NCBI GenBank assembly: GCA_937922595.1
Contig: CALAIY010000006.1
Location: 1-48,351 of the forward strand
Reading direction: 5' to 3'
DNA: 48,351 nucleotides
Source of the DNA: an uncultured Verrucomicrobiales bacterium
GTDB taxonomy: Bacteria; Verrucomicrobiota; Verrucomicrobiia; Verrucomicrobiales; DEV007
Shown: positions 26,849-33,898 of the stretch, piece after piece
Position numbering within the stretch: the stretch's first letter is position 1
Layout of the letters: each line of letters begins with the position of its first letter
Program-made: the position numbers and the translations under genes
Notes under the pieces: model-generated
The model's database searches: none
Seen by the model: only the letters and a program-made list of their open reading frames with translations
What the model was told of the DNA's origin: nothing

Positions 26849-27850
26849 ATGGTATCTCCCCCTAGTCCATTGCTTTCGATTATTATCGTAAGCTATAATA
26901 CAAAAGAGCTCACCCTCGAGTGTCTCCGCTCACTCTATCATGAGTCGCCGGATCTCGATATGGAGGTGATTCTGTTAGACAATGCTTCGGCGGATGGCTC
27001 GGCGACCGCTGTGGCCAATGCGTTTCCCCAGGTGAAACTCATCGCTTCTGAGGAAAATCACGGCTTTGGTGCCGGTAATAACCTCGCGGTGAAACAGTCC
27101 TCTGGCGAATGGGTGGTTTTACTAAATCCGGATACTGTAGTGCTCCGGAAGGGGATTAGCCGGCTCATGGAATTCGCCGTCGCCGAAAAACGCGATGCGG
27201 TCATCGGTGGTCGCTCCTACTTCGCCGATGGGCGGTTGAACCCTACGACTTGCTGGGGCGCGCCCTCGGTATGGAGCATTTTTTCCGCTGCCTTCGGAAT
27301 CGCGGCGACCTTCCGGCACTCGACGTTATTCGATCCTGAATCGCTCGGTAGCTGGAAGCGCGATACGGTGCGCGACGTGCCGATCGTCGCCGGATGCCTC
27401 ATGGCCATGCGACGCGAGGTCTGGGATCGCATCGAAGGATTCGATACCGGATTTTTTATGTATGGAGAAGATGCTGATCTTTGTATGCGTGCCCGTGACC
27501 TCGGCTTCGCTTGTATCATCTGCCCAGACGCGGAATTCATCCACTATGCCGGAGCTTCTGAAAAGATCGCTGTGGATAAAACGGTGAAACTATTTACCGC
27601 GAAATCGCAGCTCATGAAGAAGCATTGGAGCGCACCTGCGGCTTGGATTGGAATGCGTCTCCTCGCGGCGCACTGCTTCGTCCGCGCGAGCCTCTCAAAA
27701 CTTGTGCCCGCCCGCCGGGCAAAAGCGGAGCAATGGAAGCTTTCCTGGCAGCGCCGAGGAGAATGGTATAGCGCTTCGGTTCCTCAGAAAGGACTCGGAG
27801 GCACGGTGGACGAAGCCCCCACTTCCACTCCGCAGACCAATACGGCATAG
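26849..27850 (+). CDS. Glycosyltransferase family 2, rhamnosyltransferase-like
   Basis: A GT-A enzyme of the WbbL/RfbF type: LSIIIVSYNTKELTLECL, VILLDNASADGSA, WVVLLNPDTVV for the DxD-type site, and FFMYGEDADLCMRARDLG with the ED catalytic pair. The ATG at 26849 is chosen. The frame continues upstream to 26624 only as a shadow inside the pyruvyltransferase gene. The closeness to RmlA (31527) would fit a dTDP-rhamnose donor, but rmlB, rmlC and rmlD are not in the window. Confidence 0.89.
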   Translation: MVSPPSPLLSIIIVSYNTKELTLECLRSLYHESPDLDMEVILLDNASADGSATAVANAFPQVKLIASEENHGFGAGNNLAVKQSSGEWVVLLNPDTVVLRKGISRLMEFAVAEKRDAVIGGRSYFADGRLNPTTCWGAPSVWSIFSAAFGIAATFRHSTLFDPESLGSWKRDTVRDVPIVAGCLMAMRREVWDRIEGFDTGFFMYGEDADLCMRARDLGFACIICPDAEFIHYAGASEKIAVDKTVKLFTAKSQLMKKHWSAPAAWIGMRLLAAHCFVRASLSKLVPARRAKAEQWKLSWQRRGEWYSASVPQKGLGGTVDEAPTSTPQTNTA

Positions 27851-27852
27851 CA

Positions 27853-28512
27853 ATGGGAAACCGGATAAACATTACATTTCACGGCGTAGGTGTGCCGCCG
27901 CATCCGGTGGATGATGGTGAGGCGCGTGTGTGGGTCTCTGCGGATCAATTTCGCATGCATCTCGATCATGCTCGAGACATGGAAGACCTCACGATTACTT
28001 TTGATGATGGCAATAGATCCGATCTCGAAATAGCTCTTCCTGAACTTACTAAACGGAATCTTAAAGCGACCTTCTTCGTCGTTGCGGACCGCATTGGAAA
28101 GCCGGGTTACCTTAGTGCAGAAGATATAGTGGCGCTCCGCGACGCAGACATGGGGATCGGCTCCCACGGTATGTACCACCGACCATGGCGGCGTCTTACT
28201 TCTGATGATTTCGATGTCGAAATCGGCGAGGCGAAGAAAAAGATCGAAGGTGTGCTTGGTCGGTCGGTATCTGAAGCTGCCTGCCCCTTTGGTTCCTACG
28301 GACGTCGATCGCTGAGCCGTCTTAAGGAAGAAGGTTTTTCCGTCGTTTACACGAGTGATATGGGCGCAGCGCAGGAAAGCGAGTGGCTGCAGGCGCGTAC
28401 TACAATTGCCTCCGATCATACGGACTCACTCTGGGATACTCTCGCTGAACAATACCGTGATGGCGTCCCCGCCAAAGCGAAACTCAAGCGCTTGATCAAG
28501 ACGCTGCGCTAG
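27853..28512 (+). CDS. Polysaccharide deacetylase (NodB domain)
   Basis: A short, canonical NodB-fold deacetylase: LTITFDDGNRSDLEIALPEL with the TFDDG metal motif, KATFFVVADRIG, and the HxxxH-like IGSHGMYHRPW. CPFGSYGRRS (near 145) matches the third motif. There is no signal peptide, so it would act in the cytoplasm on a lipid- or nucleotide-linked sugar, or be exported by a non-Sec route. Two bp separate it from the upstream gene and none from the downstream one. With the protein at 12594 this gives the locus two deacetylases of different subfamilies. Confidence 0.88.
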   Translation: MGNRINITFHGVGVPPHPVDDGEARVWVSADQFRMHLDHARDMEDLTITFDDGNRSDLEIALPELTKRNLKATFFVVADRIGKPGYLSAEDIVALRDADMGIGSHGMYHRPWRRLTSDDFDVEIGEAKKKIEGVLGRSVSEAACPFGSYGRRSLSRLKEEGFSVVYTSDMGAAQESEWLQARTTIASDHTDSLWDTLAEQYRDGVPAKAKLKRLIKTLR

Positions 28513-30234
28513 ATGACCGCCCCTCGAATTTCAAAGCGTATTCTCCTTGGATGTGCCGATGCTCTTGCCGCGCCTGAGGTCGTATGGAGCCTCACTGAAG
28601 CTGGACACGAAGTAATCCTTGTTGTCGGTGAAGGCCGCCCCGCAGCGCTTGAGGCGAGCCGTCTCGTGACCCACGTTACCGTGCCCGATCCGGCGAAAGG
28701 AACTGCTGCCGCGATCGCAGGTTGGGAAGCGGCGGTGAAAAAATATAAGCCCGATGTCGCAATGCCGCTTGATGACGGATCGCTCTGGATCGTGGATCAG
28801 CTCGAAGGTATCGATGTTATTGGAGCCTGCGGCAAAACAGCGGAACTCGCCCTCGATAAACGCCTCCAAGTCGCCGCTGCAAAAGCTGCGGGAATGGCCG
28901 TGCCAGAGACGTTCGAATTGGATCGCGACGCCATTAATCACGAGCACTTTCCGTTTCCCTGGATCCTTAAGCCTGCTCTCGCTGCCGTAGTAAAGAAGGG
29001 TGAACTTAGCCGGGGGAAATTCGCCTTCGCTAATAGTTCCGAAGATGTGGAAGGCGCGCTTGCCAAAATTAGTTCAGGGCAACCTTATCTTGTACAGCCG
29101 GTGCATGAAGGGATCGGAGAAGGTGTCTTTGGCATCGCTATCGATGGTGAAGCTTACGCTCTCAGTGGACATCGCCGCGTCCGGATGATGAACCCTGCGG
29201 GCTCTGGTTCGAGTGCCTGCACTGCCCGCGAAGTTGAGCCGAAGATCGAGCGCCAGGTGCGGCAGTTTTTGAAAGACATCCGGTGGGAAGGACTCTTCAT
29301 GGTGGAGTTTCTCCGCGATGCCGAAGGCACCGCGTGGTTCATGGAGATCAATGGTCGCCCGTGGGGAAGTATGGCTCTCGCCCGACGCAGAGGGCACGAG
29401 TATCCTGCGTGGGCGATCGATGCCCACTTTGATAACTTCAAGGAGCCGGAGAAAACGGGGACAGATTCAATCGTATGCCGACACGTTGCGCGTGAGATTA
29501 TCCATGTCGCGATGGTTTTTCGCGGCCGGGGGCGTGGGCTTTCGAAAGGCAAGACGCTCCGCGACGTGATTGCCTGGAAGCCAGAGCATCGCCTCTATAA
29601 TTGGGAGCCGCGTGATCCCACCGTCTTTTTTGCGGACGTTGCCAATGGTCTTGGTCTCGCCGCTCTGTGGCGCATCGTCTATAAGTGCGCTGTGTCGCCC
29701 TGGCGGAAAATTCGCTTTAGACTTCGTAAGATAGCCGCGCGCTCGAGAGGGGGAAATACCCGCGCGTGCGAAGCCGCGCGCGACGCTAAATCGGTGCTGT
29801 TCGTCTGTTATGGGAATATTAACCGCAGCGCTGTCGCCCACCGGCTTCTTGTTCAGAAAAATATTTCTGGCCTCACTGCTGATTCATGCGGTTTCCACCC
29901 CGTGGTGGGAAGAGATGCTGATTCCACTATGGTCGAGGTCGCCCAGGAAAATGGTATCAACATGAAGGGGTGGTCTTCGCAACAGATCACGCGCCAGCAA
30001 GTAGATGCTGCCGATCTCATTCTCGCTATGGACGCTTCCCATATTGCACGTCTTCGCGACCGCTTCCCGGATTGCCTAGATAAAACATTCTACTTTAGCT
30101 CAATCGATACGAAAGAAACGATCCCCCTTGAGGTGGGGGATCCTTTCGCGAAAGAGCGCACTACTTACGAAACCTGTTTCTCTCACCTCGAGCGCGGCAT
30201 CTCCTCTCTCGTCTCCCTCCGGACTTCCTCATGA
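28513..30234 (+). CDS. ATP-grasp ligase fused to a low-molecular-weight tyrosine phosphatase
   Basis: Two domains in one 573-residue chain. Residues 1-360 are an ATP-grasp ligase: WILKPALAAVVKKG binds ATP, VQPVHEGIGEGVFG forms the grasp loop, and GLFMVEFLRD with FMEINGRPWGS gives the Mg-binding Glu/Asn. From about 428 there is a LMW protein-tyrosine-phosphatase domain with the CX5R loop C432-YGNIN-R438 and the acid D543-P544 (GDPFAKERT), so catalysis appears intact; the usual second Cys of the loop is Asn. No in-frame stop or restart separates the parts. The ligase probably forms an amide on a carboxylate. The fusion gives no direct clue to the phosphatase substrate. Confidence 0.85.
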   Translation: MTAPRISKRILLGCADALAAPEVVWSLTEAGHEVILVVGEGRPAALEASRLVTHVTVPDPAKGTAAAIAGWEAAVKKYKPDVAMPLDDGSLWIVDQLEGIDVIGACGKTAELALDKRLQVAAAKAAGMAVPETFELDRDAINHEHFPFPWILKPALAAVVKKGELSRGKFAFANSSEDVEGALAKISSGQPYLVQPVHEGIGEGVFGIAIDGEAYALSGHRRVRMMNPAGSGSSACTAREVEPKIERQVRQFLKDIRWEGLFMVEFLRDAEGTAWFMEINGRPWGSMALARRRGHEYPAWAIDAHFDNFKEPEKTGTDSIVCRHVAREIIHVAMVFRGRGRGLSKGKTLRDVIAWKPEHRLYNWEPRDPTVFFADVANGLGLAALWRIVYKCAVSPWRKIRFRLRKIAARSRGGNTRACEAARDAKSVLFVCYGNINRSAVAHRLLVQKNISGLTADSCGFHPVVGRDADSTMVEVAQENGINMKGWSSQQITRQQVDAADLILAMDASHIARLRDRFPDCLDKTFYFSSIDTKETIPLEVGDPFAKERTTYETCFSHLERGISSLVSLRTSS

Positions 30235-31505
30235 TTTCTTCGGTCTCCGATATCGTTTCAAGCTCACTCTGCATTGGTTGCGGAGCATGCGCCCCCGCCT
30301 GCCCATCAAAAGCTATTCGCCTCTGGGATTTTGATGCCGAAGGCATACGCCCTGTGGTGGAAGACGATGCGGCATGCGCAGGTTGCAGTAGCTGTCTTGA
30401 CGTCTGCCCAGGTATGGGCGTCGAATTCGTACCCCCGCAAGAGGGTGGCCAGGGAGGGATCGAGACCCACCGCCGCTGGGGACCTGTCCTCGAAATATGG
30501 GAAGGTCATGCCACGGATGATACGGTTCGTGCTGCCGGAGCCTCCGGAGGGGCGCTTACAGCATTGGCAAATTACTGCCTCAAAGAAGGCGGTATGGGCG
30601 GCGTGCTCCACACCGCGGCTGATCCTGCCGACCCGGTGCGCAACCGCACGCGGATCAGCCGCACAGCCGAAGAGTTGCTCGCCGCCACGGGATCACGCTA
30701 CTCTCCCGCATCCGTGGGAAATGGCTTTGGTGCGCTTGCCGATGAATCGAAGCCCTGCGCTGTCATCGCAAAGCCAAGTGAAATCGCGGCACTTCGCAAA
30801 ACAGAATCTACCTTCGGAAAAATTGCCGAGAAAGTAGGTGTCACGATGTCGTTTTTCTGCGCCGAGACCCCCTCGACGACGGGTTCGGTGAATCTCGTAG
30901 AAAAAATGGGCGTTCCGTTAGAAGAACTCGGTTCGCTCCGCTATCGCGGAAACGGCTGGCCAGGAAATTTCGCCCCGGTAAGAAAAGGGGAGTCCGAAGA
31001 AGCGGCTTCGATGACTTACCAAAAAAGTTGGGCATTCCTCCAATCCTACCGCCCCTGGGCCGCTCACCTTTGGCCGGATGGTGGTGGAGAACTCGCGGAT
31101 ATCAGCTGTGGCGATCCGTGGTATACCAAGCCGGATGGGGAAAATCCCGGCACCTCACTCGTCGTCGTACGCACCGAACGCGGTCGCGCTCTTGTAAAAG
31201 CCGCTATGGAAAAAGGCTATCTTCATCTTATCCCCGCCGAGACGTGGAAACTCGATGGCTCTCAGGAAAACCTTCTCAAAAAGAAAGGTTCCGTATGGGC
31301 TCGGGTCGTCGCGATGAAGCTGCTCGGGATGGACGTCCCGAAATACTCGGGGCTCTCTCTCTTCCATTGCTGGAAAAAACTCACTCCTGGCGACAAACTG
31401 AGGTCGAGCGTGGGCACCGTGCGCCGCGTTTTGAAGCGAGGTTTACGTCGCGGGGTGACGCTAGATACAGGAAAGGCAAAGCCCGTCCCTGCACCGCATA
31501 TCTGA
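30231..31505 (+). CDS. FrhB-like (F420 hydrogenase beta family) Fe-S protein
   Basis: An N-terminal ferredoxin with two 4Fe-4S motifs (Cys14, 17, 20, 24 and Cys49, 52, 55, 59) precedes the FrhB N and C domains (GASGGALTALANYCL, SCGDPWYTKPDGENPG). Members in polysaccharide clusters are flavin/Fe-S proteins of unproven chemistry, often beside pyruvyltransferases, and are thought to reduce a precursor or act in ketal formation. It overlaps the ATP-grasp/phosphatase gene by 4 bp. Use of F420 itself is not implied. Confidence 0.88.
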   Translation: MISSVSDIVSSSLCIGCGACAPACPSKAIRLWDFDAEGIRPVVEDDAACAGCSSCLDVCPGMGVEFVPPQEGGQGGIETHRRWGPVLEIWEGHATDDTVRAAGASGGALTALANYCLKEGGMGGVLHTAADPADPVRNRTRISRTAEELLAATGSRYSPASVGNGFGALADESKPCAVIAKPSEIAALRKTESTFGKIAEKVGVTMSFFCAETPSTTGSVNLVEKMGVPLEELGSLRYRGNGWPGNFAPVRKGESEEAASMTYQKSWAFLQSYRPWAAHLWPDGGGELADISCGDPWYTKPDGENPGTSLVVVRTERGRALVKAAMEKGYLHLIPAETWKLDGSQENLLKKKGSVWARVVAMKLLGMDVPKYSGLSLFHCWKKLTPGDKLRSSVGTVRRVLKRGLRRGVTLDTGKAKPVPAPHI

Positions 31506-31526
31506 TAATAAGGTAACAAAATTTAT

Positions 31527-32417
31527 ATGAAAAAACGTAAAGGAATCATCTTGGCAGGTGGCACTGGAAGCCGCCTTTTCCCAATCACTCGGGTCGTAAG
31601 TAAGCAGCTGCTACCTGTTTACGATAAGCCCATGATCTACTACCCGCTCTCGGTGCTTATGCTCGCCGGGATTCGTGAGATCTTGATCATCACAACTCCC
31701 CATGATGAAAAAGATTTCAAAACGCTCCTCGGTGATGGAACGCAGTGGGGGATCGAGATCACCTATAAGGTGCAGGCCAAGCCAGAAGGATTAGCGCAGG
31801 CATTTATTCTTGCGGAAGAATTCCTCGATGGTCACCCATCGTGTCTCATTCTTGGAGATAATTTATTCTATGGGAAGCAAGTGATGGATGCTCTCGAAGA
31901 GGCAATGTCCCACAATGAAGGAGGATACGTTTTTGGTTACCATACTACGGAGCCCGAGCAGTATGGCGTGGTGGAGTTTGATAAGAATGGTAAAGTGCTT
32001 TCGATTGAAGAGAAGCCAGAGAATCCGAAATCGCGCTACGCGGTGCCTGGACTGTACTTCTTCGATGAGCGCGCCCCGGCTTTCGCAAAAGGTCTCACTC
32101 CTTCCAAGCGCGGAGAGCTTGAAATTGCCGATCTGATTACCTGCTACCTCAAAGAAGAATCTCTAAAGGTGGCTCTTTTCGGGCGAGGCACTGCTTGGCT
32201 CGATACGGGTACTCCGGATGGGATGGCTCACGCGACGCAATTCGTTCAAGTGATTCAACAGCGCCAGGGACTGAAGATTGCCTGCCCGGAAGAAATCGCA
32301 TTCGAGGCGGAGTGGATCAGCCGTGCCGATCTTGAGCAATCGGCAGATAACTACGCGAAAACTGAATACGGGAAATATCTCCTCGCGATCCTGGCAGAGG
32401 CCGATGCAGTAGTGTGA
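31527..32417 (+). CDS. rmlA: Glucose-1-phosphate thymidylyltransferase
   Basis: Converts dTTP and glucose-1-phosphate to dTDP-glucose, the first step to dTDP-rhamnose and other deoxysugars. The sequence shows the full RmlA signature: GIILAGGTGSRLFPITRVVSKQLLPVYDKPMI in sections (LAGGTGSRL, SKQLLPVYDKPM), LILGDNLFYG, VEFDKNGKVLSIEEKP, and AWLDTGTPDGM. 296 residues is the normal length. No rmlB, rmlC or rmlD lies in the window, so the rest of the pathway must be elsewhere. Its TGA overlaps the GTG of the next gene. Confidence 0.95.
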   Translation: MKKRKGIILAGGTGSRLFPITRVVSKQLLPVYDKPMIYYPLSVLMLAGIREILIITTPHDEKDFKTLLGDGTQWGIEITYKVQAKPEGLAQAFILAEEFLDGHPSCLILGDNLFYGKQVMDALEEAMSHNEGGYVFGYHTTEPEQYGVVEFDKNGKVLSIEEKPENPKSRYAVPGLYFFDERAPAFAKGLTPSKRGELEIADLITCYLKEESLKVALFGRGTAWLDTGTPDGMAHATQFVQVIQQRQGLKIACPEEIAFEAEWISRADLEQSADNYAKTEYGKYLLAILAEADAVV

Positions 32418-33040
32418 GCCTAGTCCGCCGTCGCATGCTTTGGTGGCCAACCTGGAAGGGTTGGCTGCTTTTGTGTGCGGCGGTATTGCTCCCTCCGGTA
32501 TGTTGGGCGCTATGGGGTGAATCCTATCTCGCATCTTCAGCTCGGGTATCTGGCGCGAAGATACTCGTGGTGGAAGGCTGGATAGGCAGGGTCGCACTCG
32601 GGGGCGCTGCCGAGGAATTCAAGCGTGGCGGCTATGAGCAAGTGATTGCTGCGGGCTGCTGGTCTGATGACCGGGCGTGGAGTTTCGCTGGAGTCGCTCA
32701 GAAAGAACTCAAGAAACAGGGCGTTCCTCCCGAAGCGATTATTGAGGTTGCTCTTGGTGATGTGGCTCGGCAGCGTACTTTCAAGACGGCGCAGGCAGTG
32801 GCGGCGGAACTCGAGGGTGATATCGGCGCAATTAACGTGTTCACCTTGGGGGCTCACGCGCGCCGGAGCGGGGCGGTTTACCGGAAGGTGTTTCCTGAAA
32901 AAACGGCAGTGGGTAGGATTGGTTGGTGGAGTCGAGATGCGCAGGAGAAAAACTGGTGGGATTCGACGGCACGCAGCAAAGAATTTATGACCGAGACAGT
33001 CGCATACTGGGTTGAAACCCTCTTTGGTGGAGGACGCTAG
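32414..33040 (+). CDS. DUF218/YdcF-like membrane-anchored protein
   Basis: One N-terminal membrane helix (GWLLLCAAVLLPPVCWAL) leads into a periplasmic domain resembling DUF218 (YdcF/SanA): ILVVEGWIGRVALGGAAEEF, GGYEQVIAAG, KKQGVPPEAIIEVALGD, TFKTAQAVAAEL and VFTLGAHARRSGAVYRKVF match the order of elements in that family, though the VLGG and SxNTxEN motifs are changed. The start is a GTG overlapping the rmlA stop. It sits 9 bp before the exosortase, so a part in envelope or EPS assembly is plausible but not shown. Confidence 0.65.
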   Translation: MSLVRRRMLWWPTWKGWLLLCAAVLLPPVCWALWGESYLASSARVSGAKILVVEGWIGRVALGGAAEEFKRGGYEQVIAAGCWSDDRAWSFAGVAQKELKKQGVPPEAIIEVALGDVARQRTFKTAQAVAAELEGDIGAINVFTLGAHARRSGAVYRKVFPEKTAVGRIGWWSRDAQEKNWWDSTARSKEFMTETVAYWVETLFGGGR

Positions 33041-33049
33041 AACGAAAAG

Positions 33050-33898
33050 ATGAACCGTAATTACATTCTATTTGGCGCTGTATTGTTGGCATTTTTTGGC
33101 TGGCCTCTTTTTGAGCTGGCGCGCTATGCTTTGGGGACGGATCTGCACTCCCATGTAGTCCTCGTGCCGCTGATCTCGGCCTGGCTTTTTTGGCAGGAGC
33201 GTGATCGCTTTTTTAGTGCAGCAGGGCCGCCGGCAAAGGTGGCTGCAATTGGTTGTTTCGTAGCCGCACTCGGGATGCTGGTTTTGTGGCGTATCTGCCC
33301 AGGTCTAAGTGAAAATGACGGACTTTCCGTAGCGGCGCTCGGATTTGTGATCGCGGTCCTCGGTGGCGGCTTTCTCTTTCTTGGGGTGAAAGGAATGCGG
33401 GCGGCAATGTTTCCTTTCGTGTTCTTGATTTTTACAATTCCGCTCCCGGATGCGGCTACCGAGAAGATTGAAGATATTTTGGTATTGGGATCTACGGAGG
33501 TGGCGGACTGGCTTTTTAATATCACGGGAACGCCTGTTTTCCGGCGTGGGAGTTCCTTTGAGCTGCCTGGAATCGTATTAAACGTGGCGCGCGAGTGTAG
33601 TGGGATCCGATCGAGCTGGGTGCTTTTTATCACGAGTGTGCTGGCTTCGCACATGCTCTTAAAGAGCAATTGGCACCGTGCTATTATCCTACTCTTCATC
33701 GTGCCATTAGGCATCGCCCGGAACGGGCTTCGTATCCTCACGATAGGTCTTCTCTGTGTCCATATCAGCCCGGATATGGTGCATAGCTTTATTCACGAGA
33801 AAGGCGGGCCGATCTTTTTCGCTCTTTCGCTGGTGCCGCTATTCGTTTTACTTTGGTTCCTTTGGCGGCGTGAGAATTCAAAGGAGGGGAAGGATTAG
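33050..33898 (+). CDS. Exosortase (probably the VPDSG-CTERM type, XrtC-like)
   Basis: A polytopic inner-membrane cysteine transpeptidase-like enzyme that processes proteins bearing a C-terminal PEP/VPDSG-CTERM tail. About eight hydrophobic helices carry the catalytic set: Cys183 in ARECSGIRS, Arg228 in RNGLRI and a His in VHSFIHEKGG (His245 or His249). At 282 residues it lacks the fused EpsI domain of many XrtA enzymes. Its likely substrate, with a VPDGG tail, is encoded 7 kb downstream in the same direction. The assignment to the XrtC class rests on that tail, not on a class-specific residue I could confirm. Confidence 0.9.
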   Translation: MNRNYILFGAVLLAFFGWPLFELARYALGTDLHSHVVLVPLISAWLFWQERDRFFSAAGPPAKVAAIGCFVAALGMLVLWRICPGLSENDGLSVAALGFVIAVLGGGFLFLGVKGMRAAMFPFVFLIFTIPLPDAATEKIEDILVLGSTEVADWLFNITGTPVFRRGSSFELPGIVLNVARECSGIRSSWVLFITSVLASHMLLKSNWHRAIILLFIVPLGIARNGLRILTIGLLCVHISPDMVHSFIHEKGGPIFFALSLVPLFVLLWFLWRRENSKEGKD

